The notes below the pieces were generated by a model, which made no database searches, had not been told where the DNA came from, and was given only the letters and a program-made list of their open reading frames with translations. A stretch of DNA of 12,275 nucleotides from an uncultured Opitutia bacterium (GTDB taxonomy: Bacteria; Verrucomicrobiota; Verrucomicrobiia; Opitutales; UBA953). The DNA is taken from positions 1-12,275 of the forward strand of contig CAIRWP010000017.1 of NCBI GenBank assembly GCA_903882335.1. The letters run 5' to 3'. The position numbers and the translations under genes are program-made. Shown here one piece after another: positions 1 to 6,764 of this stretch (positions are counted from its first letter, which is position 1; each line of letters starts with the position of its first letter).

Positions 1-34
1 CGGGGAGAGGATGAAGGAGGTCGCGAGGTTCATC

Positions 35-66
35 GGGGGATATCACCAGCCTAAGGCTTACCCCCG
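35..66 (-). other. Possible transcript-end hairpin downstream of the MATE gene
   Basis: An outer arm CGGGGG (34-39) can pair with CCCCCG (61-66). Between them lies a perfect inner repeat, agcct-a-aggct (48-58). The structure lies about 60 bases past the MATE stop codon in the direction of transcription. There is no U-tract after it on the minus strand, and the internal loop is asymmetric (8 against 2 bases). It is therefore at best a weak or Rho-assisted end signal. I see no gene in 1-126. Confidence 0.22.
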
Positions 67-126
67 GACCGCAATCCTGAGACTTGTGAAGATTACCCGA
101 CGGCGAAGCGGCGAACCGGTGACGCC

Positions 127-1494
127 TCAGGCGTCGTCGACCCCGGTCTGGGCGGTCCGGCGGAACTTCCAGGCCATGGCCAGCGAAACGAGGATCAGCC
201 CAGTCGCCAGCGCGACCCAGATGCCGGCCGCGCCCAAGCCCCAGACCCCGACCGGCAGGCCGAAGAGCCGGAAGCCCGCGGGGAACGCCAGCGCCAGCGC
301 CAACGGCAGGCAGAACAGCCAGTACACGACGAACACGCTCCACGACGCCCAGGCGGCGCGGTTGACGGAGCGCAGCAGGTAGGCGGCCACCACCTGGACG
401 CCGTCGAAGGGCGCCCACACGGCGGCGAAAATCAGCAAGGTCGAGGCGAGCGCGGCGGTCTCCGTCCCGGCCACGCCGTACGTCTGCATCAGCAAGGGTC
501 GCAGTAGGATCATGCCGAGTCCGTAGACGGCCATGATGAGCCCGCCGAGGACCAGGGCCCCGAGCCCGACGGCCTGCACCTTGCGCGGGTCCTTGGCGCC
601 GTAAGCCTCGCCGACGCGGATGCCGGCGGCGATGCCGAGCCCGAGCGGGAGCATGAAGGCCGCGGACGCGGTGCTGATGGCAACCTGGTGGGCGGCCTGC
701 GCGGTGGCGTTGATCCAGCCGGCCATGACGGGCACGACCGCGAAGATGCCGACCTCGCTGAGGCTGTGCAGCCCGGCGGGCCAGCCGGTCTTCAGCAGGC
801 GACGGAAGACAGCCAGCTGCAGCCCGTCCGCCCAGCGCACCTCGCCGCGGCCCGGCGTCCACCAGAGCCCGAGCAGCATGATGAGGCGGGCGGCGAGCGT
901 CGCCCAACCGGCGCCGGCGAGCCCCAGCGCAGGAAAGCCCCAGTGACCGAACATCCAGAGCCAGTTGAAGAAGATGTTGGCGAGGATGCCGACGCTCAGC
1001 CACGCCAGCGAGATCCACGGCTGGTGCTGCGAATCGCGGTGCCCGCGCAACGCGTGGAACGCCAGGCCGGGCACCATCGCCCAGGACATGAGGATGAAGA
1101 ACTCCCGGGCCTCGGCGCTGACCGCGGCGGAGGAACCGAGCAAGGGGATGAAGTCCGCGGCCGCGTGCGAGCCGATCGCGGCGACGACGCTGATGGCGAC
1201 GGCCAGGACCATGCCATGCCGCAGGATCGCCGGCGCCGACTCCCCGACCCCGGCCCCGTTGTCCTGCGACTGGTAGACCGCGATCGCGCCGACGACCCCG
1301 ATGCCGAAGACATACGGGATATAGTTGAGGTTCGAGGCCAGCGCGGAGGCCGCCAAGGCCGTCTCGCCGAGGTGACCGGCCATCGCCACGTCGACGACGA
1401 ACATCAGGCCGTAACCGAGCATACCCAGCATGATCGGCACCGCCAGCTTGAGCGTCGGGCCGAGTTCGGAGCGGATGGTCGGGGCGGCGGTCAA
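127..1494 (-). CDS. MATE family multidrug/cation efflux transporter (NorM-like)
   Basis: This is an inner-membrane antiporter expected to export cationic drugs, dyes or metabolites in exchange for Na+ or H+. The 455-residue product has the usual MATE length and about twelve hydrophobic segments in two halves. The first helix region carries VDVAMAGHLG near residue 35, a MATE hallmark. Three acidic membrane residues sit where NorM-type transporters have their cation-binding acids: D35, E247 (in SLSEVG) and D364 (in APFDGVQ). This supports the NorM branch, possibly Na+-coupled. The start is TTG at 1494, because the upstream ATG at 1524 runs into a stop after three codons and the next in-frame ATG lies inside the first membrane helix. 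A GGGGG stretch just upstream may serve as the ribosome site. The gene begins 36 bp after the propeller gene stops, so it could be the operon's last gene or an independent unit. Its substrate is unknown. Confidence 0.93.
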   Translation of the reverse strand: MTAAPTIRSELGPTLKLAVPIMLGMLGYGLMFVVDVAMAGHLGETALAASALASNLNYIPYVFGIGVVGAIAVYQSQDNGAGVGESAPAILRHGMVLAVAISVVAAIGSHAAADFIPLLGSSAAVSAEAREFFILMSWAMVPGLAFHALRGHRDSQHQPWISLAWLSVGILANIFFNWLWMFGHWGFPALGLAGAGWATLAARLIMLLGLWWTPGRGEVRWADGLQLAVFRRLLKTGWPAGLHSLSEVGIFAVVPVMAGWINATAQAAHQVAISTASAAFMLPLGLGIAAGIRVGEAYGAKDPRKVQAVGLGALVLGGLIMAVYGLGMILLRPLLMQTYGVAGTETAALASTLLIFAAVWAPFDGVQVVAAYLLRSVNRAAWASWSVFVVYWLFCLPLALALAFPAGFRLFGLPVGVWGLGAAGIWVALATGLILVSLAMAWKFRRTAQTGVDDA

Positions 1495-1530
1495 GCCCCC
1501 AAGAGGAAAGGATTACCTTCCCATGGCGAG

Positions 1531-3015
1531 TCAGTTCTTCGGCAAGCGGTTCAAGGTGTAATAGGCGTCCGCATGGTCCAGCGCCTCACCACCGACCGAA
1601 CGGAGACCGTCGGCATGCAACTCATGGACATGATGCTCGCGGAGGCCGTCCACCTTGAGGCGGACGCCGAGGCCGTCCGCGGCGACCTGGGCGGAGACGA
1701 TGGCGTTCGGCGCGACCTGGATTTCCTCGCTGCCATAGGCGCCCGAATAGAGATAGGTGTGGCTGGTCATGCGGTAAGAGGCGACATCCGCCGCCCGGAC
1801 CTTATCGACAGGCTTGGTAAAGGTGAGCTCGAACCCGTCGGGTCGGGCTTTCATCTCCTTGATGGCGAACGGCACGACACCGGTGTAACGCAGGCGCTGC
1901 AGGCCGTAGGCCTTGGTGCCGAGCGAGGACCATCCTCGGCTGGTCATCCCGACCATCAGCGAGCCATCCGGGGCAAAACTGAGGCGCACGATGCCGGCGG
2001 CGAAGCCGCCGACGAACGGAAAGCAGGCTCCCTGATACTCGCCATCGACCTTCTCCATGAACACCCGGCTGACCTTGGCGTCCGTGAACTCGGCCACGAA
2101 CATCTGCCCGTCGAACGGACCGAACCGACCGCCGGCGGCGCAGACGGCGAGGTCGGTGCCGCTGCGACCCATCTTGTTGTAGGGCATCCAGACGGCAGGG
2201 GCGCGCATCTCGGGCAAGGCCTTCAAGGCCTCCGGGTAGGGCCGCTTCTCCGGGAGCTTGGCGGACAGCCTGACGGGCGACGCGGGCAGCTTCTCGGAGG
2301 CGATGCCTTCCGGATTCAGGAAGAACGCACCCGCACGGAGGTGGTAGATGGGCGTGGTCGGGATCCAGGTACCTTGCTGATCGACGCAGAACATGTCGCC
2401 GGCGAGATTCGCCCCGAGCCCGCACGGCGAACGCAGGCCGGCCACCATGGGAATGAACCGGCCACCCTCGCCCAGGACGCCACCCCAACCGCGCCACGGC
2501 GCCCGGTTGTCCGAGTGGTCGCCCATGTCGACATTAAGCGTGACCCAGAGCCGCCCGAGCCCGTCGCGCTTCGGACCGTAGGCATAGCCGTGGTAGGAGC
2601 CGGAAACGTTCCAGCCCGCGCCGGCGGTAAGATACTCGTCGGCGACACCGTCGCCGTTCGTATCGCGCAGGCGGGTCGTCTCGGTCCGCTGGGTGACGAG
2701 GAGATCCTTGCCGTCCCGCAACAGGCCGAGCGGTTCGTGCAGTCCCGAGGCGAAGAGCTGGTACGTCACCCGGTCGGGCTTGGGCGCGAGGACGCCATCG
2801 AGGAGCCAGACCTCGCCCTTGCGGATCGTGAGCGCGAGTTTGCCGTCGGCGGTCCAGTCCATGCCGCTGACCTCAAGCGCGAGGCCGTCGCCCGGCTTCC
2901 AATCCTTGGCGCGCGTATCCGCCACGGTGCTCGCGGTCAGGATATCGACGATTTCGTAGGACGGCGCGCCGGCGAGGGCGGCCGCGGACAGGAACGTGGC
3001 GACGACGGCTTTCAT
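1531..3015 (-). CDS. Exported beta-propeller protein of the PVC 'membrane-bound dehydrogenase' type
   Basis: The 494-residue product starts with a Sec signal peptide (about residues 1-17, hydrophobic, ending ALAGA). Residues about 45-380 look like a six-bladed sugar-dehydrogenase-like propeller, with repeated DG turns (DWTADGKLAL, SFAPDGSLMV) and a calcium-loop-like segment DTNGDGVADEY at 118-128. Residues about 383-494 form an Ig-like end domain with the characteristic finish GLREHHVHELHADGLRS...AYYTLNRLP. In Planctomycetes and Verrucomicrobia such propellers are often fused to, or encoded beside, a cytochrome c. This one has no CxxCH motif, so any heme must come from the neighbour. The start is the ATG at 3015, which overlaps the cytochrome stop as ATGA. 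A TTG six bases upstream is in frame but less likely. The reaction and substrate are unknown; oxidation of a carbohydrate or alcohol is an inference from the fold. Confidence 0.88.
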   Translation of the reverse strand: MKAVVATFLSAAALAGAPSYEIVDILTASTVADTRAKDWKPGDGLALEVSGMDWTADGKLALTIRKGEVWLLDGVLAPKPDRVTYQLFASGLHEPLGLLRDGKDLLVTQRTETTRLRDTNGDGVADEYLTAGAGWNVSGSYHGYAYGPKRDGLGRLWVTLNVDMGDHSDNRAPWRGWGGVLGEGGRFIPMVAGLRSPCGLGANLAGDMFCVDQQGTWIPTTPIYHLRAGAFFLNPEGIASEKLPASPVRLSAKLPEKRPYPEALKALPEMRAPAVWMPYNKMGRSGTDLAVCAAGGRFGPFDGQMFVAEFTDAKVSRVFMEKVDGEYQGACFPFVGGFAAGIVRLSFAPDGSLMVGMTSRGWSSLGTKAYGLQRLRYTGVVPFAIKEMKARPDGFELTFTKPVDKVRAADVASYRMTSHTYLYSGAYGSEEIQVAPNAIVSAQVAADGLGVRLKVDGLREHHVHELHADGLRSVGGEALDHADAYYTLNRLPKN

Positions 3016-5069
3016 TTCCAAAGGTAGGTGAAGACGCGCCGACCGGCGGCGGCGGGGCCTTCCGTCGGCGCGAGCTCCGGAGGATGGTGGATGGCCGGGG
3101 TGAAGCCGGGCGCGGGGGTCCAGGTGACGATGCGCCGCAGGCCGCCGGCGACGCCTTCGAAGGTCTCCTCGACCTTCACGCCGACCTGTTCGTTGAGGAA
3201 CGTGGGGTTGCCATGGGCGTCGAGGCGGTAGCCGAGGAAACGGCCAACAGGCTTAGGCCAGGCGACGACCCGTTCGCCGAGGGGCTTCTCGAAGGTGGGG
3301 AAGCGCGAGAACCACGTCTGGTAGGCGTCGAAGAACCGTCCTTTCCAGGCGAGGCCCGGCCCGCCCTGATCGCCATCATAGGCGAGATGCACGCCGGTCG
3401 GGAAACCGACCAGGATGGCGCGGACGCCCACGCCGTCCAGAAAAGCGCGCTGCACGACCGGACGCTCCTTGGGGACGATCTCAAACTCTCCGTGGCGGTT
3501 CCGCGGGAAGCCTTCGGGTTCGCCGTTGGCGCTTTCGGCGAACTTGTAGATGGCCGCGATCTGCTTGTCGGTGTCGCCCCCCAGGATCGACGGATTGAAG
3601 GATTTGCCACCGGGCCAGAACGAGGGCATCAACGTGCCTGGACGATAGCCAGCCGGGTTGATGAGGTATTCCTTGAGCCAGCCTTCCTGCAGGCGCGAGG
3701 CGATGTTGCTGATGTCGGGCCCTTGGATGCCCAGGGACGGACGGTCTCCCCAACGGTGGCAGGTGATGCAGCCCGCCCCGCCCTGCGTGCCCAGGAGCTT
3801 GCGGCCGGCGGTGTCGTCGCCGCCTGCGAACTTCAGGACGGCACGCGCATCGGCGGCACCCAGGAGCTTGGCGAGCTCCGCGGTGGACGCGCCATACTGC
3901 GGCATCCTGGTCTTCAGGTACGGACGCACGCGGTTCCCGCCGGCCATCACCTTAGCCAACCATTCGGGGCGGAGCTTGCCACCGACACCGGTCAGGGGCG
4001 GCGGATACCGGCCGGTGTCGCCGAGGTTGTGGTCGCCTTGGAAGTAGGGCTTGCGGGCGGCGTCGGGGCCGCCCTGACCGTCACGCTCATGACAGGCGAC
4101 GCAGTTGAGCGCCTGCAAGGTCAGCTCGGCGGCGAGTTTCGGCGCGGCGGCCTCGCCCTTCCTCGCGAGGAATAGTTTCAGCGCGGCGCGCTGGGGCTCC
4201 GCAAGCGCGTAGCGCGGACCCCTGACGTGATCGGCGTCCAGACAGCCGCCATCGATCTTGCCCAACGCCACCGGCTTCGCGGCGACATCCTCGGGCAGGT
4301 CGTGACAGGCGGCGCACCGGGCCGCGAGGACGGCCTGGCGCCCGGCGAGGGCGAGCGTCTTATCCGCGACGACGGGGACGACCGGTTCGTCCAGACGTCC
4401 GTCGCTGCCGCGGAACGCGAGCAGATAGCCGGCGATGTCGATGGCGTCCTGGCGCTCCATCGCGACCTTCGGCATGCGTCCGTCGGTCCGCACCTTGAGC
4501 GGGTCGAGGATGAAGGCGCCAAGGCTATCGAGGCTGTGCTTGGCCTTGAGGTCGCCTAAGCCGACGCTGCGATGCGTGAACTCGGCAGCCTTGGGCGCGC
4601 CTTCGGGCGGGACGAAGTCCTGGCCGGGAGCATGACAGGCGACGCAGCCCATGGTATTGAACAACTCGCCGCCCCGGCCGCCGTTGACGTGCATGATCTT
4701 CGCCGGGCCTTTCGGCTCGGCCTTGGGCCTCAAGGAAGCGAGATAGTGCTCGACCGCGGCGAGCGTCCGGGCGTCCGCCCTGGCGAGGACCTGCGGCATG
4801 ACCGCGCCGGGATGGACGGCCGCAGGGTCGGCGACGAACCGACGAAGCCATTCGGAGCGGACGCGTTGGGTGACCGTCGCGAGCGCCGGACCGCGCGGCG
4901 CGGGCAGACCGGTCCCGCCGCCGTGACAGTTCACGCAGCCGAGTTCGTTATAAAGGAGACGACCACCTTCGGCCGTCGGCGTCGCGGCGTGGAAACGCTC
5001 GAAGCCCGTGACGAGCGGTTCGGCGACCAGCGCGGCGCCGGCGAGCAGGATGGCGGCCCGAAGGATCAT
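3012..5069 (-). CDS. Exported pentaheme c-type cytochrome with a C-terminal domain of unknown function
   Basis: This is a probable periplasmic electron carrier of 685 residues. A signal peptide occupies roughly residues 1-29. Five CxxCH heme sites follow at residues 45-49, 142-146, 252-256, 323-327 and 434-438. Four have a distal methionine in an MP motif at 91, 199, 389 and 481, as in class I cytochromes. The third has none and instead carries a GCL motif with C276 and an HVRGPRYAL segment. Residues about 525-685 have no heme site and contain VVQRAFLDGVGVRAILVGFP. I believe that pattern recurs in planctomycete and verrucomicrobial cytochrome/propeller proteins. The open frame extends upstream to 5384, but that part is an antisense-like, Arg/Pro-rich shadow of the isomerase gene. 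The ATG at 5069 gives a signal peptide and an ATGA overlap with the isomerase stop. Electron transfer with the downstream propeller protein is an inference from gene order. Confidence 0.92.
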   Translation of the reverse strand: MILRAAILLAGAALVAEPLVTGFERFHAATPTAEGGRLLYNELGCVNCHGGGTGLPAPRGPALATVTQRVRSEWLRRFVADPAAVHPGAVMPQVLARADARTLAAVEHYLASLRPKAEPKGPAKIMHVNGGRGGELFNTMGCVACHAPGQDFVPPEGAPKAAEFTHRSVGLGDLKAKHSLDSLGAFILDPLKVRTDGRMPKVAMERQDAIDIAGYLLAFRGSDGRLDEPVVPVVADKTLALAGRQAVLAARCAACHDLPEDVAAKPVALGKIDGGCLDADHVRGPRYALAEPQRAALKLFLARKGEAAAPKLAAELTLQALNCVACHERDGQGGPDAARKPYFQGDHNLGDTGRYPPPLTGVGGKLRPEWLAKVMAGGNRVRPYLKTRMPQYGASTAELAKLLGAADARAVLKFAGGDDTAGRKLLGTQGGAGCITCHRWGDRPSLGIQGPDISNIASRLQEGWLKEYLINPAGYRPGTLMPSFWPGGKSFNPSILGGDTDKQIAAIYKFAESANGEPEGFPRNRHGEFEIVPKERPVVQRAFLDGVGVRAILVGFPTGVHLAYDGDQGGPGLAWKGRFFDAYQTWFSRFPTFEKPLGERVVAWPKPVGRFLGYRLDAHGNPTFLNEQVGVKVEETFEGVAGGLRRIVTWTPAPGFTPAIHHPPELAPTEGPAAAGRRVFTYLWK

Positions 5070-5992
5070 GCCGTCTCGCGGACGCACTTCTCGACGTAGG
5101 CGCGCGACTCGTTGATGAGCGCGGTGACCTCGGCGGTGGTCGGCATCACGGGGATGCCACGGGGCGTGGGGTGCATGAAGAGTTCGACCTGGCCGTCGAA
5201 ACGGATGTCCCGTAAAGTCTTCACGATCGGGCGGTAGTCCAGCTTGCCGCGGCCGGCCATCTGGCGGAGTTCCTCCTCCTTCGAGGCCTTCCTGACGATA
5301 CCCTCGGAGTGCTCCTGGAAATACATGAAGGGGAGGTTCTGGGCGCCGAGGTCGCGCAGGAGGGCCGGGATCTGGTCGGCCCACTCATGCAGGTGGTGCG
5401 GCGCGAAGGCCACGCCGAGCGCGGGGGACTTGTTCAGCTCGGCGAAGGCGCGGAGGGAGTCCGGATGGTGCAGCGCCTGGTTGGAGTGGTTCTCGATCGC
5501 GATGCGTACGCCGAGCTCCCCGGCCCTGGCGGCGTGGGGCTTCATCTCCTCGAGGAACTTCGCGATGGCCGCCTTGGCGGCCGCGCCGGAGGGATTCTTC
5601 GGGCCGGTGCTGCCGCAGACGACCGTCGTGCCACCGTGCTGCTTCACCCAGGCCATCTCGTCCTGAAGCTTGAAAGGTCCGAGCGGATAACGCGTGCTCA
5701 CGCCGACCTTGACGCCGTGCTTCTTCAGCAGCGCCGCGAAGGCCTCGTCGCCCAGCGCGGCCGCCTGCTCGCGCTGGTCGCCGTGCACCTTGCACCAGAG
5801 GTCGATCGACTCGCTGCCGGTCTTGGCGACCTCGGGCAGGACCTCGGCGAGCGGGGCGTAGCCGTACATCGCGGACGACAGCACGTAGCGGAGGCGGAAG
5901 GGCTCCGCGGCCTGGGCCCGCAGGGCGGGCGCGGCGACGGCCGCGGCGGCGGCGAGGCCGGCGGAACGCAGGAATTCGCGACGGGAAAGCAT
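5066..5992 (-). CDS. Tat-exported sugar phosphate isomerase/epimerase-like TIM-barrel protein
   Basis: The 308-residue product opens with a twin-arginine signal, SRREFLRSAGLAAAAAVAAP, cut probably near residue 29. The remainder is a xylose-isomerase-like TIM barrel (AP endonuclease 2 superfamily). Recognisable elements are WCKVHGDQ (66-73), RIAIENHSNQ with E167, APHHLHEWADQ (197-207), FQEHSEG with H228, and QVELFMHP with E270. E167, H228 and E270 are plausible metal ligands. The Asp usually present in the DPxH segment is Ala197 here. Verrucomicrobia and Planctomycetes carry many such Tat-exported homologues, and most have no known substrate. The start at 5992 is chosen over an upstream in-frame codon at 6061 because it places the Tat motif at the N-terminus and leaves a 4-bp gap to the preceding gene. 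The stop overlaps the cytochrome start by 4 bp, suggesting translational coupling. Confidence 0.9.
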   Translation of the reverse strand: MLSRREFLRSAGLAAAAAVAAPALRAQAAEPFRLRYVLSSAMYGYAPLAEVLPEVAKTGSESIDLWCKVHGDQREQAAALGDEAFAALLKKHGVKVGVSTRYPLGPFKLQDEMAWVKQHGGTTVVCGSTGPKNPSGAAAKAAIAKFLEEMKPHAARAGELGVRIAIENHSNQALHHPDSLRAFAELNKSPALGVAFAPHHLHEWADQIPALLRDLGAQNLPFMYFQEHSEGIVRKASKEEELRQMAGRGKLDYRPIVKTLRDIRFDGQVELFMHPTPRGIPVMPTTAEVTALINESRAYVEKCVRETA

Positions 5993-5996
5993 GGCC

Positions 5997-6683
5997 TTAC
6001 TTCTTGGCGACTTCGGCCTCGAGCATCTTGATCCACGGGCCGACGAAGGCGCCGTTGTCATGGAAGGTGCGGCCGCTGACCATGTTCCGGTCGATGACGA
6101 CGGGGGCGTTGACGAAGACGCCGCCGCAGACCTCGAGGTCGAACCTGCACTTCGGCACGGTGGCCATGCGCAGGCCCTTCACGATGCCGGCACGGGCGGG
6201 GATCTCGACGCCGTGGCAGACGCTCATCATCGGCTTCTTGTTCTCCCAGAACCAACGGGTGGCGGCGAGCAAGGCCTCGTCCTCGCGGAGATACTCCGGG
6301 GCGCGACCGCCGCTGAAGAAGATGCCGACGTATTCCTCGGGTCTGATATCCTTGAAGGCCAGGTCGACGTTGATCGTGTAGCCCTCCCACTCCTTGGTGA
6401 TCGTCCAGCCGGGTTTCACCTCATGGAGCACCGTCTGGTGGGGCCGCTTCTCCGGGGCCGCGAAGACCGGCTGGAAGCCGGCTTCCTGCAGGCGGTAGAC
6501 CGGGTACATAGTGTCGAGCAGTTCGGTGGCGTCGCCGATGATGATGAGCACCTTCGGCTTCCGGGCGTTCTCGGGACGGTCCGCCCCCGAGGAGATCGCG
6601 GACTGGTTGCGGTTATCGACGAGGGCGGCGGAGGCGACGGCACCGAAGGCGAGGAGGCCGGCGAGCAGGAGACGGGACTTCAT
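5997..6683 (-). CDS. Exported DJ-1/PfpI family protein (class I glutamine amidotransferase-like)
   Basis: The 228-residue product has a Sec signal peptide (residues 1-20, MKSRLLLAGLLAFGAVASAA) and a DJ-1/PfpI domain from about residue 43 to 226. The fold signature is clear: KVLIIIGD (44-51) with the conserved acid E54, GGRAPEYL (125-132), and the nucleophile elbow SVCHG with C156 and H157. Family members act as glyoxalases, deglycase-like or chaperone proteins, or peptidases; the exact activity cannot be read here. Most homologues are cytoplasmic, so export is notable. It is the first gene of the four-gene operon and is followed after 4 bp by the TIM-barrel gene. The long open frame upstream of 6683 is a shadow of the regulator on the other strand. 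The start is the ATG that gives a signal peptide. No strong Shine-Dalgarno sequence is seen before it. Confidence 0.9.
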   Translation of the reverse strand: MKSRLLLAGLLAFGAVASAALVDNRNQSAISSGADRPENARKPKVLIIIGDATELLDTMYPVYRLQEAGFQPVFAAPEKRPHQTVLHEVKPGWTITKEWEGYTINVDLAFKDIRPEEYVGIFFSGGRAPEYLREDEALLAATRWFWENKKPMMSVCHGVEIPARAGIVKGLRMATVPKCRFDLEVCGGVFVNAPVVIDRNMVSGRTFHDNGAFVGPWIKMLEAEVAKK

Positions 6684-6706
6684 GGGGTCACCCAGTCTAT
6701 CCTTTC

Positions 6707-6734
6707 TTGCCCGGGATGTCATTACAGCTATGAT
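6707..6734 (+). promoter_or_regulatory. Probable sigma-70 promoter of the XylR-like regulator
   Basis: TTGCCC at 6707-6712 is followed after 16 bp by TATGAT at 6729-6734, matching the -35 and -10 consensus at 4/6 and 5/6. Transcription would start near 6741, about 24 bases before the regulator ATG. Confidence 0.42.
6719..6733. repeat. Imperfect palindrome over the -10 region
   Basis: TCAT at 6719-6722 mirrors ATGA at 6730-6733, and one further inner pair around the centre also matches (5 of 7 pairs). It overlaps the candidate -10 elements of both divergent promoters. It could be a secondary protein-binding site or chance. Confidence 0.2.
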
Positions 6735-6760
6735 GCACCAAAAGTAAGGTTTTTGGTCAA
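6730..6760 (-). promoter_or_regulatory. Possible promoter of the four-gene exported operon
   Basis: On the minus strand, TTGACC (complement of 6755-6760, 5/6 to consensus) is followed after 19 bp by CATCAT (complement of 6730-6735, 4/6). The spacing is long and the -10 weak, as expected for a promoter that needs an activator. Its -10 overlaps the regulator's -10, so the two promoters would compete for polymerase. The leader to the first gene would be about 40 bases. Confidence 0.32.
6737..6757. promoter_or_regulatory. Candidate operator: perfect 7-bp inverted repeat
   Basis: The arms ACCAAAA (6737-6743) and TTTTGGT (6751-6757) are exact reverse complements separated by 7 bp, so centres are 14 bp apart. 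The site lies in the 81-bp divergent region. It covers the predicted start point of the regulator transcript and touches the operon's -35 element. That position fits autoregulation combined with control of the operon. Binding by the adjacent regulator is an inference; AraC-type regulators often use direct rather than inverted repeats. Confidence 0.45.
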
Positions 6761-6764
6761 AGCC

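Noticed and set aside
11..382. Small open frame at the left edge on the plus strand
   Set aside because: It overlaps the 3' end of the MATE gene, and its sequence is low-complexity with no family resemblance.
1505..1521. Hairpin in the gap before the MATE gene as a terminator
   Set aside because: The stem is short and bulged, and on the minus strand it is followed by TCTTGG rather than a U-tract.
688..3027. A 779-codon open frame on the plus strand
   Set aside because: It is antisense to the MATE and propeller genes, has no recognisable domain and is rich in Arg, Gly, Glu and Asp as typical for mirror frames of GC-rich genes.
5070..5384. Upstream in-frame extension of the cytochrome gene
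   Set aside because: The extra 105 residues are Arg/Pro/His-rich and lie within the isomerase gene in another frame. The ATG at 5069 gives a signal peptide and a coupled ATGA junction.
5991..6764. Upstream in-frame extension of the regulator
   Set aside because: It is antisense to the DJ-1 gene; the XylR-like domain begins only after the ATG at 6765.
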